Source: JANQNX01 sp965601665
GTDB taxonomy: Bacteria > Pseudomonadota > Gammaproteobacteria > Eutrophobiales > Eutrophobiaceae
Reading direction: 5' to 3'
DNA length: 64,000 bases
NCBI GenBank assembly: GCA_965601665.1
Contig: OZ271833.1
Location: 558,001 to 622,000 of the forward strand
Below are positions 14,642-22,918 of this stretch, in pieces. Made by a program: the position numbers and the translations under genes. The notes beneath the pieces are model-generated. The model made no database searches. It saw only the letters and a program-made list of their open reading frames with translations, and was not told where the DNA came from. Numbering within the stretch: position 1 is the stretch's first letter; each line of letters begins with the position of its first letter.

Positions 14642-16807
14642 TCATGCGGTTAAATCTGCCTTGCTCAGTGGTAGCGTACGAATGCGCTTGCCGGTAAGGG
14701 TAAACAAGGCGTTGCACACGGCAGGTGCAATTGGTGGTGTGCCGACTTCACCGATGCCACCCATCTGGGCGCCGCTATTGATAATCGCCACATCAACCTC
14801 GGGCATACTGCTCGCAGGCATGACCGGATAGGTATGAAAATTGGTGTTGGTCACACGGCCTTTTTCCATGGTGATTTCTTCGGCCAGTGCGGCAGAAAGT
14901 CCATAGGCGATCGCGCTTTCCATCTGCATGGCAACAATACCGGGATTTACCGCGAAACCGCAGTCGACCACTGACCATACCTTGTGTACTTTTACTTGCG
15001 AACCTTGCAGGGAGACATCGGCTATTTGCCCAACGATACTGCCGAACGATTCATGCAGGGCCACGCCCATGGCATGTTGTTGCCCGTTCTTATTAAATAC
15101 GTTCGGCGTCCAGTTTGCCATCCTGGCCACCTTCTTCAATACGGCAGCAAATCGCGGCGCATCCTTGAGCATGGAAAGGCGGTACTTGACCGGGTCGGCA
15201 CCGGCCGCGTGGGCCAATTCATCCATGAATGATTCTTTAATAAAGCCGTTTACCGAATGAGCAACCGAACGCCAGTAGCCTATCGGTACCGGGCTGAGTG
15301 GCACATGGACGATATCCAGCTGTTTATTGCCAACATGGTACGGCTGTTTTTCTATCCCCTCGATGATCGTGACATCGATTTTTGGATCCTGCAGGAATTC
15401 CGGGTTTAACCGTCCCATGGGCCCTTCGCCGGCATTGGTCACGTGCATGGCAACGGTGTTACCGTCCTTATCAAGCCCTGCCCGATAACGCGCTGCGGTC
15501 AGCGGTCGATAGAAATCATGTTGTGTATCCTCTTCACGGGTCCAGACAACCTTGATGGGCGTCCCCTTGTGTAAGTTGGCCAGCGTGACTGCCTGGGCAA
15601 CATAGTCCATCAGGAAGCGACGCCCAAAACCTCCGCCCAGGAACGGTGTTTTTACTTCTATCTGATCCAGTGCCAGTCCGGTTATCGCCGCTGCCGTGCC
15701 GGCAACGAAATCGGCACCCTGGTTAGGCGCCCAGACGGTACACTGTTTGCCGGTTACCACGGCCGTACAGTTCATCGGTTCAAGCGTGGCATGGGCAAGG
15801 AACGGGACATGGTAGTCAGCCGTGATGGTTTTCTCGGCACTTGCCAGTGCTGTTTTCACGTCGCCTTCTTTTTCCGCAGTGATACCGGGTTTATCCAGGC
15901 TGGATAACAGTGTCTGCAGGTAACCTGCAGATGAAAAATTAGCGTTGGCACCTTCATCGAAAGTGACATTTAATGCCTCGACCGCTTTTTTAGCATGCCA
16001 GAAGTTATCGGCAATCACGGCGACCCCGTCGGGTATTGGATCCACCCATTTGACGCCCGGCATGGAGAGCACAGAATTCGCGTCAAACGATTTTACCTTG
16101 CCACCGAAGACAGGAGATTGCCTGACCGCGGCCACCAGCATGCCGTCGACCTGTGTATCGATACCAAAGTCGGCAGTGCCGGTTGCCTTGGCGAGGCTGT
16201 CAGTACGCTTGACCGGTTTGCCTATCAGGCGGAAGTCTTCCGGCTTTTTCAACGGTACGTTTTCCGGCACGGGTTGTTGTGCGGCGAGTGACGCGAGTTC
16301 GCCATAGCTAATGGATTTTCCCGTCTTGCTGTTCACAACCATGCCGGGTTTGGTGTTACAGTCGGTTGGTTTCAACTGCCATTTCTCTGCTGCGGCATTG
16401 ATCAACATGGCCCTGGCCGTGGCGCCAGCGCGACGCATGGTGTCGTAAGACGAGCGGACACTCAAACTGCCACCCGTAAAGCGGACCGTGTTGTTGAACA
16501 TGATCTTGTAATCATCACCATGCGGGGCCTGTTCAATCGTCATACTCTCGATGTCGACATCCAGTTCCTCTGCCACTATCGCCGGTATCGATGTGTAGGT
16601 GCCCTGGCCCATCTCGATAAACGGGTTAAAAAAGGTAACCGAGTTGTCGGTATCGATGACTATAAACGCATTGAGCATCGCATTGTCTTGCGATGCCTGT
16701 GCAAGTTTCATCTTGCCCACCGGCAAGTACATGCCCATGACGAAGGCGCCAGCGCTGAGCCCAAGGAATTCACGTCGTGATACGGTCAGTTTGTCCTGAT
16801 TACTCAT
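14642..16807 (-). CDS. Molybdenum hydroxylase large subunit (IorB/xanthine-dehydrogenase family)
   Basis: 721 residues. The N-terminus has a twin-arginine motif (SRREFLGLSAGAF) ahead of a hydrophobic stretch, so the folded cofactor-loaded enzyme is probably exported. The body matches the isoquinoline-1-oxidoreductase β/aldehyde-oxidoreductase type molybdopterin subunit: IVIDTDNSVTFFNPFIEMGQG, GGGFGRR and the C-terminal GGIGEVGTPPIAPA holding the conserved catalytic Glu. It overlaps the [2Fe-2S] subunit by four bases, giving a two-subunit enzyme without an FAD subunit, as in the IorAB class. Electrons then probably go to a cytochrome. The substrate (an N-heterocycle or aldehyde) is unknown. 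Confidence 0.92.
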   Translation of the reverse strand: MSNQDKLTVSRREFLGLSAGAFVMGMYLPVGKMKLAQASQDNAMLNAFIVIDTDNSVTFFNPFIEMGQGTYTSIPAIVAEELDVDIESMTIEQAPHGDDYKIMFNNTVRFTGGSLSVRSSYDTMRRAGATARAMLINAAAEKWQLKPTDCNTKPGMVVNSKTGKSISYGELASLAAQQPVPENVPLKKPEDFRLIGKPVKRTDSLAKATGTADFGIDTQVDGMLVAAVRQSPVFGGKVKSFDANSVLSMPGVKWVDPIPDGVAVIADNFWHAKKAVEALNVTFDEGANANFSSAGYLQTLLSSLDKPGITAEKEGDVKTALASAEKTITADYHVPFLAHATLEPMNCTAVVTGKQCTVWAPNQGADFVAGTAAAITGLALDQIEVKTPFLGGGFGRRFLMDYVAQAVTLANLHKGTPIKVVWTREEDTQHDFYRPLTAARYRAGLDKDGNTVAMHVTNAGEGPMGRLNPEFLQDPKIDVTIIEGIEKQPYHVGNKQLDIVHVPLSPVPIGYWRSVAHSVNGFIKESFMDELAHAAGADPVKYRLSMLKDAPRFAAVLKKVARMANWTPNVFNKNGQQHAMGVALHESFGSIVGQIADVSLQGSQVKVHKVWSVVDCGFAVNPGIVAMQMESAIAYGLSAALAEEITMEKGRVTNTNFHTYPVMPASSMPEVDVAIINSGAQMGGIGEVGTPPIAPAVCNALFTLTGKRIRTLPLSKADLTA

Positions 16808-17268
16808 GACTTACCTCCTTTCAGCGCTGCGGCTTTTTTTATAGCCGCCTGGATTTGCAGGTAAGTGCCACATCGACAGAGGTTAGTAATACCGTTCTTT
16901 ATTTCTTCGTCAGTGGGTGTTGGATTGTTTTCCAGGAAAGCGGCGGCGGCCATGATTTGTCCTGACTGACAATAACCACACTGCGGCACATCAGACTCAG
17001 CCCAGGCCTTTTGTACCGGGTGTGGTTTTTCAGGCGTACCAAGACCTTCTATCGTTGTGATTGCCTTGCCCTTGGCCATGGAGACCGGCGTGATGCAGGA
17101 ACGCATGACGTTACCATCGACATGTATTGAGCAGGCCCCGCAGAGTCCCATGCCGCAGCCAAACTTTGTGCCGGTATAACCAATGACATCGCGAATCACC
17201 CAGAGCAGGGGCATGTCGTCTTCAACATCCACCTCGAGTTTTTTTCCATTTACGTTTAATGTCATCAT
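16804..17268 (-). CDS. [2Fe-2S] small subunit of molybdenum hydroxylase (IorA-like)
   Basis: 154 residues with two iron–sulfur clusters. The N-terminal plant-type cluster uses GCGMGLCGACSIHVDG plus an upstream-conserved Cys at about residues 38–51. The C-terminal helical domain uses CGYCQSGQI and NLCRCGTY. Length and motif order are those of CoxS/IorA small subunits. Translation runs into the large subunit through a four-base overlap. It has no signal peptide, so it would travel with the Tat-tagged large subunit if exported. XdhC-like maturation protein is encoded 30 bp upstream. Confidence 0.94.
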   Translation of the reverse strand: MMTLNVNGKKLEVDVEDDMPLLWVIRDVIGYTGTKFGCGMGLCGACSIHVDGNVMRSCITPVSMAKGKAITTIEGLGTPEKPHPVQKAWAESDVPQCGYCQSGQIMAAAAFLENNPTPTDEEIKNGITNLCRCGTYLQIQAAIKKAAALKGGKS

Positions 17269-17298
17269 GTCATTTACCTCGATTCATTGAATTAAATG

Positions 17299-18990
17299 CT
17301 AGGCTGAAATCGCCATAAAGTTGCGGTACTCCGCATCGGTATCCAGATCGATAGCGGCTTCAGGTATCGATACGGTTTTTACCTTTGTCTTGTCTTTAAA
17401 AAAGTGTTTTGCACCTTGGTCACCATGTAGTCGCATCAGCAACTCGAAATCGATATCAGGAAAAATGGCAGGTACACCGATGGACGACTCGTAATGACTG
17501 GCCACGCGATAACCAGGTTCATGCCTCCATGCAGAGACAAGCTTCTCAAGCGCATGGCTGGTGATTAACGGCTGGTCTGCAAGGACAACCATGGCAGCCG
17601 TAGCGGATTCTGGCAATGAACTGATGCCCGTACGGATAGAGCTTGCCAGACCTTCACTCCAGTCAGGGTTATAAACAATGTGTTGTTCATAACCGTTTAG
17701 TGCCTGTCGTATTGCTTTGTCATTTGCGCCCAGGATTATTTTGAACCTGTCCTGGAAGACCTGTTGCAGTTGTTCACAGGTATGCAGGATAAGTGGTTTG
17801 CCACGAAACTCGAGTAGCTGTTTGGGCTGGCCCATACGGCTGGAATCGCCTGCGGCAAGCAATATCGCATGGCATTGACCACGTTCCACGTTTGCATGAA
17901 CCTGGACAGGACGATCATCCAGCATGCCACCAGTTCGGCCTGCGCACACGGCCTGTATCTCGGCCAGGATCGATAACGCAATTTCATCCGGTGTTTTTGA
18001 GCCGATGTCCAGTCCGACTGGTCCGTGACTTCTATTTCTAACTGATGCCGCCAGGTCCCCTATGGCATTATATATCTGGTCACGACGGTGCGCAGGGCCA
18101 AGTAAACCAATGTACGGTATCGTTGAATGTGCCAACTCTTTAACGTAACGAATATCGTAATCAATGCTATGCGTCATCAACACCATGGCATCGTAGCGAT
18201 GTAACGGCAGGTCGCTGCTGATACTCTCGGGTCTGACTTTGACCAGTTGCACGTGTTCCGGGAAACGTGATCGAACAAGGTAGGCTGGCCGATGATCGGC
18301 AACAGTGATGTCCCAACGTAATTGCGTCGCCATGTTGACCAGCGGGATCGCATCGGGTCCCGCACCAAGCAGTAACAGGTGTTTGGCTGGCAAAATCCGT
18401 TCACAATAAAATGTCACCGATGATCCTTCGACAGAGGCGGTGTCATAAATGATTCGTTGCTGTGTGATTCTGTCGGCAAAAAGATTGATTAATTCAACAA
18501 GAGCCCGGTTTTCATGCTGAAACCGGATAGCCGGGTTCCAGGTCACGGTGGTACCCGCAGGCAAACCATCGTGCTCGCTATCGATAACAGAACAAAGCAT
18601 GAGTGCTTCGCCCGCTGCAGCTGCATCAGCTAACTCGGAAATCGGTGTATAGCCGGCGTTTTTATCCAGGGATTGCAGAAAAATACGAACGGCACCATTA
18701 CAGCCAAGTCCCAGCCCCCAGATAACATCGTCTGGCGAACGCATATCGTAAAACAGTGTTTTTGATTTGCCGGTCTTGAAGACCTCGCCGGCCTGTTCAA
18801 TAAGGTCACCCTCAAAACAGCCACCGGCAAGAATGCCGCTGTAGGATTTATTTGAGGACACAATCATACGCGCCCCCGCCTTTTGATAACTCGAACCCGT
18901 GGTTTCGATGATGGTGGCAAGAACAGTTTTTTCGCCTAGTTGACTTTGTTGATTACAAAAGCGAACGAAGTCACTGAATATACTGGACAT
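17299..18990 (-). CDS. XdhC/CoxI-type maturation protein fused to MobA-like nucleotidyltransferase
   Basis: 563 residues in two parts. Residues about 1–345 are XdhC/CoxI: an N-terminal domain with GSSYQKAGARMIV and GGCFEGDLIEQA, and a Rossmann-like XdhC_C domain with HLLLLGAGPDAIPL and DHRPAYL. Residues about 370–563 are a MobA/MocA-type NTP transferase (HAILLAAGDSSRMGQPKQ, with the LAAGxSxRMG motif and VVLADQPLI). XdhC proteins insert sulfurated molybdenum cofactor into hydroxylases, and MocA adds CMP to it. The fusion ahead of the IorAB-like pair makes a dedicated maturation factor the natural reading. Confidence 0.93.
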   Translation of the reverse strand: MSSIFSDFVRFCNQQSQLGEKTVLATIIETTGSSYQKAGARMIVSSNKSYSGILAGGCFEGDLIEQAGEVFKTGKSKTLFYDMRSPDDVIWGLGLGCNGAVRIFLQSLDKNAGYTPISELADAAAAGEALMLCSVIDSEHDGLPAGTTVTWNPAIRFQHENRALVELINLFADRITQQRIIYDTASVEGSSVTFYCERILPAKHLLLLGAGPDAIPLVNMATQLRWDITVADHRPAYLVRSRFPEHVQLVKVRPESISSDLPLHRYDAMVLMTHSIDYDIRYVKELAHSTIPYIGLLGPAHRRDQIYNAIGDLAASVRNRSHGPVGLDIGSKTPDEIALSILAEIQAVCAGRTGGMLDDRPVQVHANVERGQCHAILLAAGDSSRMGQPKQLLEFRGKPLILHTCEQLQQVFQDRFKIILGANDKAIRQALNGYEQHIVYNPDWSEGLASSIRTGISSLPESATAAMVVLADQPLITSHALEKLVSAWRHEPGYRVASHYESSIGVPAIFPDIDFELLMRLHGDQGAKHFFKDKTKVKTVSIPEAAIDLDTDAEYRNFMAISA

Positions 18991-19276
18991 AAATCAGTTG
19001 CAATCCTGAAGAAGTACGGAAACCTTAAATCTACAAAGTTCTGATCATACGTGAACTAATAATCTAATCCATTAGTAGTTTCGCAGTTTTACATAACTGC
19101 AATATTACAGTCAGGATAGATAATGAAATGAATAGTACCAGTATCTTTTTTGAAAAGGTTTATTGAATATATCAAGGTATATGTTTTAAAGCAGGCAGAT
19201 GATATGACACTGCCTTATCAAGAAAAATAGTATTGCCTTAATGAAAGGCCGTTTCTTTTAGATTTGATTATACAAT

Positions 19277-19756
19277 TTAAATTCTCAAAACAGCTTGGCT
19301 GGATGAAGAACAACCGGAGAGCACCAATTCCAATGGGCTGGTATGTATAGAAAACGGGGCAACCATGATTAACGCGTTTAATCCAAGAATGTTACGACCG
19401 GAACTATTCATCACGGCAACTTCCATTTCACCCAAGTTGCAGTTATCGCCAATACTAAACGACTCGACTTTATAAAGCGGCATCGTTTCCAGACTACTAT
19501 TGGCAAGTCTTGCCACAACTTCGCCTACTTGTTCAACTTTGCCCGCACGTGATATTTCTTCAAACAAGTGGCGATTCAACGTGATAATGCCGGCGCCTGT
19601 ATCCACCATAAATTGCGAGTGCACGCTGGAATTGATCACAGCATCTACATAAAGATTTCCTGATTGCGATTTATCCATCGGCACATACACATCTTCAGCA
19701 CTGCTGGATGCACATATGAACAATGACAGTAGGAAAAACAGGTATCTTATTTTCAT
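19277..19756 (-). CDS. Secreted retropepsin-like aspartic protease
   Basis: 159 residues. An N-terminal signal peptide (MKIRYLFFLLSLFICASSSAE) is followed by a single aspartic-protease lobe. The catalytic motif is FMVDTGAGIITL (D-T-G) at about residues 50–61, with a later hydrophobic-hydrophobic-Gly NILGLNAL that matches the flap/ILG motif of clan AA. Single-lobe proteases of this type act as dimers. It is predicted periplasmic or secreted and stands alone, with no gene within 280 bp on either side on its strand. Target unknown. Confidence 0.85.
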   Translation of the reverse strand: MKIRYLFFLLSLFICASSSAEDVYVPMDKSQSGNLYVDAVINSSVHSQFMVDTGAGIITLNRHLFEEISRAGKVEQVGEVVARLANSSLETMPLYKVESFSIGDNCNLGEMEVAVMNSSGRNILGLNALIMVAPFSIHTSPLELVLSGCSSSSQAVLRI

Positions 19757-20286
19757 TTAGAGCTTTGGTGATCAACTATCGTTTTTATTCAAGGCAGAAA
19801 GCATAAAACTTGCCATGTCTCATTGTTTTATAAGCAACTGATTTCAAGTGTTTATTTAGAATTCCTTGTGAAGGAAAAGAAAGGGTATGCACAGAAATGA
19901 AGTTTGAACGGTATTTTTTGCACAATAGCCGTGCAAAATTATTATGATTAATGGAAGGCGATCGGTTACTACTTGCCAATCCTTGATGTTATTAATGACA
20001 CAGAAACGGGATGTCAACATTGAGCAAACGGGCGACACGAATTGCGCCCGATTGCCATTCTGATATGTGCACCATTTCGCATCAAGAACACGCCTTTCCA
20101 TGCACTAAAATTAAACAAAGAGAGATGTGCAGCGCAGCATTATTACCATCAATAAAACGATTAAGTATCATCAAGTTAATTCAATCATCTTTAGTAAACT
20201 ATTTGTGTGTTTTTCGTCTAATATACGTGATGAATACTGACTAACAATAATTATTAGCAACACTTTAAGAGCACGAGGTAAAGATA
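19757..20286. other. 530-bp AT-rich gap without a convincing gene
   Basis: This lies between the divergent protease and small secreted-protein genes and should carry both promoters. Open frames in it are short, compositionally odd, and lack ribosome sites. The only clear signal is AGGT (in GAGGTAAAGATA) just before the ATG at 20287, which is the ribosome site for that gene. I see no hairpin with a T-tract or repeats. Confidence 0.4.
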
Positions 20287-20550
20287 ATGAAACTTACTGA
20301 AAATGTAATTTTAACGCTGGCGTTGTCCGCGTTATCTTTAACAGCATTTGCCTATGACGATCCGCAAACAGATTATGATTCTTTATACACAACGGAATCA
20401 GACGCTGACCAAAATAATCGAGAAGTTGTAGACATAAGCGTTGTTGAAATCGTATCGCGGTCTAACAAGACAAGTGAGCGTATTGTTGATCCGCAAACGG
20501 ACTACGATAGTGTTTACATGACCGATTACCTGGAAAGCCTCGAACAATGA
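20287..20550 (+). CDS. Small secreted protein with two DPQTDYDS repeats
   Basis: 87 residues; I do not recognise the family. The signal peptide MKLTENVILTLALSALSLTAFA predicts export. The mature ~65 residues are strongly acidic and contain two copies of DPQTDYDS followed by [LV]Y.T, near the mature N-terminus and near the C-terminus, about 47 residues apart. A ribosome site (GAGGT) precedes the ATG and a strong terminator follows, so it is a monocistronic gene. The repeats could be metal- or partner-binding, but nothing in the sequence proves this. Confidence 0.75.
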   Translation: MKLTENVILTLALSALSLTAFAYDDPQTDYDSLYTTESDADQNNREVVDISVVEIVSRSNKTSERIVDPQTDYDSVYMTDYLESLEQ

Positions 20551-20577
20551 GTTCGTGCATGCCTCCAGAAAACATCA

Positions 20578-20605
20578 ATGCCCCATAAGCGGGGCATTTT
20601 TTTTT
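20578..20605 (+). terminator. Rho-independent terminator
   Basis: ATGCCCC pairs with GGGGCAT over 7 bp around a 6-nt loop, followed by nine T. It lies 27 bp after the stop of the small secreted-protein gene and ends that transcript. Confidence 0.9.
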
Positions 20606-20843
20606 GGCATGATAACGGGCATGGAAAAAGCATGTTGATTAACTGGCCCGAAGATACGCAATCTGGTATTGGATTGATACAAGTGATCCATGGCTTTAGG
20701 TTTTCATGCGGCTGCTGGCAGGCCAGGTTGTTCAAGACAAACTGATTGAACCAGTGCTGTCCGGCATTTCCTTTATTTACCAGTACTATCTAAGTTAAGG
20801 TATGACACCAATACACTTTTTCTACTTACTCTTTATTAAGGCA

Positions 20844-21362
20844 ATGATGATTAACCACATCAAAAATACAACTTTCGCACTATTACTATTTACTATCACC
20901 GTAGGTTTTATAACCCCTGCGGTTATCGCCCAGGAAGAGCCCCCGGCGGTCGGAGAACATGGTGATGCCAGTGAACGGCTAGTCACGATTATGCGCAGCT
21001 TGTTCCAGGCGGTTCGTGAAGAAGACATGGTGCACGAGGAGAATATTCCAGGCTATAAAGCGATCACGTCTGAACAAATGAACAGCTTGATCGAATCTGT
21101 CGAGCAGTTGGTTGTGTATTCCAGGGCCATGGCTGCCCAGCCACCCGTTTCGGAACTGGCAGAAAATGATGCCGTGATTTTTAGCGCTATGGCACAGCGC
21201 CTTGATGATGAAGTCGTGACCTTGAGGCAGTTGGCAACGAACTATGATTTTCGGGTTGCTGTTTCGGCACAACAGCGTCTGTTTAATGAATCATATCGAA
21301 GATTAAATCGAACCTGTGCTGCCTGTCATCAACTGTTCCGCGATACGTTACCACAGGGGTAA
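20844..21362 (+). CDS. Periplasmic class II (c'-like) cytochrome
   Basis: About 172 residues from ATG 20844 (or the adjacent ATG 20847). AAGG just before supports this start over the in-frame ATG at 20802, whose upstream AAGG is too close. A signal peptide (KNTTFALLLFTITVGFITPAVIAQE) is followed by a helical domain. The single heme motif CAACH sits near the C-terminus (CAACHQLFRD). A C-terminal CxxCH after a four-helix body is the class II cytochrome c pattern. It may be the electron acceptor for a nearby periplasmic dehydrogenase, but that is inference. Confidence 0.85.
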   Translation: MMINHIKNTTFALLLFTITVGFITPAVIAQEEPPAVGEHGDASERLVTIMRSLFQAVREEDMVHEENIPGYKAITSEQMNSLIESVEQLVVYSRAMAAQPPVSELAENDAVIFSAMAQRLDDEVVTLRQLATNYDFRVAVSAQQRLFNESYRRLNRTCAACHQLFRDTLPQG

Positions 21363-21505
21363 GTGAGAGAAGCACGGAATAATGAGGATTTGAATCGAAC
21401 GTGGTTGCGCCAGTCAGCCATGCACCAATCATGATTGTTGGCGAATTACGCGTTTACACTTCAGTCAAGATTTTGTTCTATTTAATAGAGTCCGATATAA
21501 CTCAT

Positions 21506-22192
21506 TCAAAAGTTTGTGAGCATGCCAAGGAAGAGTATGTGATTCATAACATCTGCAGCGCCGCCTTGTCCATTGATGTACTGGTTCTGGTAACCGGTAT
21601 CAAAGGCCAGCATTTTCGATACCCGATAATTGATACCAAGAAATAATCGGTTTTGATTAAACCCTGACTGTGGCCCACCGTCGCTATCGTTGACATGAAT
21701 AAAGACTTCCTCGTTGACAGCGAGTGATAGTCTATCGTGAATGTTTGTTAATGGGTAAGTGAAACGCCCAAAATAGCGTACACGTAGCGATGTATCATCC
21801 ACACCCTCCAGGAACCGTTGTTCAAATCGAACGCGATGTACTAATTTTGCATTGTTGAAAGATTGACTGGCCAGTAATTCCTGGAAAGAACGATGCTCAA
21901 CCCGTTTGCGATCGTACGTCGGGATTAGTCCATAGCCCTGGTACAAACCGATGTTCGGTGTAATTTGATAGCCTAGTGCGCCACGCATTAATAAGGTGTC
22001 GATACTGCCATCGTTACCGCCCTGGATATCGTTTACAGTAAAACGCGGTTGTAAATCAACGAACGCGCGATAATGCTCCGCAAACTGAAAACGACTTAAA
22101 GACATAAACCAGGTGCTGGTACGAGTTTCGGTCTCGGCTTGTACACCTGTTGAAACTATCAGTAATGTGAACACAATCTTCCTGCTTAACAC
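21506..22192 (-). CDS. DUF2490 outer-membrane β-barrel-like protein
   Basis: 228 residues with a signal peptide (MLSRKIVFTLLIVSTGVQAE). The rest is an alternating-hydrophobicity barrel pattern with DUF2490 hallmarks: TSTWFMSLSRFQFAEHYRAF, the LMRGALGYQI strand, GLYQGYGLIP, HRVRFEQRFLEG and a final N-F end. The family is a predicted outer-membrane barrel of unknown function. It is transcribed after the TetR gene (13 bp gap) and may be under the same control as the efflux operon. Confidence 0.85.
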   Translation of the reverse strand: MLSRKIVFTLLIVSTGVQAETETRTSTWFMSLSRFQFAEHYRAFVDLQPRFTVNDIQGGNDGSIDTLLMRGALGYQITPNIGLYQGYGLIPTYDRKRVEHRSFQELLASQSFNNAKLVHRVRFEQRFLEGVDDTSLRVRYFGRFTYPLTNIHDRLSLAVNEEVFIHVNDSDGGPQSGFNQNRLFLGINYRVSKMLAFDTGYQNQYINGQGGAADVMNHILFLGMLTNF

Positions 22193-22205
22193 TTTATATC
22201 TCCTG

Positions 22206-22832
22206 TTATTTGTAAAGAGTCAGGAACTGGCTGGTTGTTTTTTCCACGTGTTGAATGAAGTCCTTCTTGCTCATCTTTATGGGTAAATTCATCATGCTGC
22301 GCATTAGCATTTCACCTGCGACCATATACATATACTGGCTTGCCGCCTGCCTCGTGTTATCAATATGAAGGCGTTTACTGTCAACCTGGCCCTGTAGAAA
22401 ACGTGAAATTGTATCCAGCGTCTTTTGTGGCCCATTTTTATAGAACAGCTCTGCCATATCGTGATGTCGCATACTTTCGCCTACGACGACACGATGCATG
22501 TTAATCACGTCATCATCGTTGAGTAATTCATACAAGCGCATGGCTATCTGAACCAGTCCCTCACGCGGGTCATCAGGAACAGTGTGATCATCATCGAACA
22601 CGTACGATTCAACCTTATTCTTGATGACGTTCTGAAACAGGTCTTCCTTGCCTTTAAAGTGGGAGTACACCGTGGCCTTTGAGACACCGGCCATTTCGGC
22701 TATCGAATCAATTGATGCTGCTTCGTAACCCTTGGTCAGGAACTCACAACCCGCTGCATACAGCATCGCACTGCGCTTCTCCTCACTCTTCGGCCTGCCG
22801 GTCGCCACTTTTTTCGAAATCTTACTTGACAT
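22206..22832 (-). CDS. TetR/AcrR-family transcriptional repressor
   Basis: 208 residues. The N-terminal helix-turn-helix (about residues 18–65) has the TetR pattern SAMLYAAGCEFLTKGYEAASIDSIA split by AEMAGVSKATVYSHFKGKEDLF. The C-terminal half is the ligand-binding/dimerisation domain (PF14246-like, AefR type). It is divergent from the RND efflux operon with an 86-bp gap that carries two palindromes fitting TetR operators. It probably represses both itself and the pump and is relieved by a pump substrate. Confidence 0.94.
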   Translation of the reverse strand: MSSKISKKVATGRPKSEEKRSAMLYAAGCEFLTKGYEAASIDSIAEMAGVSKATVYSHFKGKEDLFQNVIKNKVESYVFDDDHTVPDDPREGLVQIAMRLYELLNDDDVINMHRVVVGESMRHHDMAELFYKNGPQKTLDTISRFLQGQVDSKRLHIDNTRQAASQYMYMVAGEMLMRSMMNLPIKMSKKDFIQHVEKTTSQFLTLYK

Positions 22833-22834
22833 AC

Positions 22835-22850
22835 TAAACCGTTCAGTTTA
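22835..22850. promoter_or_regulatory. Putative TetR operator 1
   Basis: TAAAC-N6-GTTTA inverted repeat directly next to the TetR start codon. Its spacer CGTTCA shares the TTCAGT/ACTGAA core, read on the other strand, with the second palindrome 10 bp away. Confidence 0.6.
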
Positions 22851-22859
22851 CTTTTTAGA

Positions 22860-22881
22860 TACTATACTGAACAGTCTAGTA
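22860..22881. promoter_or_regulatory. Putative TetR operator 2
   Basis: A 22-bp inverted repeat, TACTA at one end and TAGTA at the other, centred on ACTGAACAGT, with one mismatched pair. It lies 38 bp ahead of the adaptor ATG and between the divergent promoters, the right place for a repressor acting on both directions. Confidence 0.65.
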
Positions 22882-22918
22882 TTTATATGTTGTTAATGCA
22901 ACCCGCAAGGACAGAAAA

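Noticed and set aside
19785..20244. Small frames in the gap before the 87-residue secreted protein
   Set aside because: Short, lacking ribosome sites, and compositionally like random AT-rich DNA.
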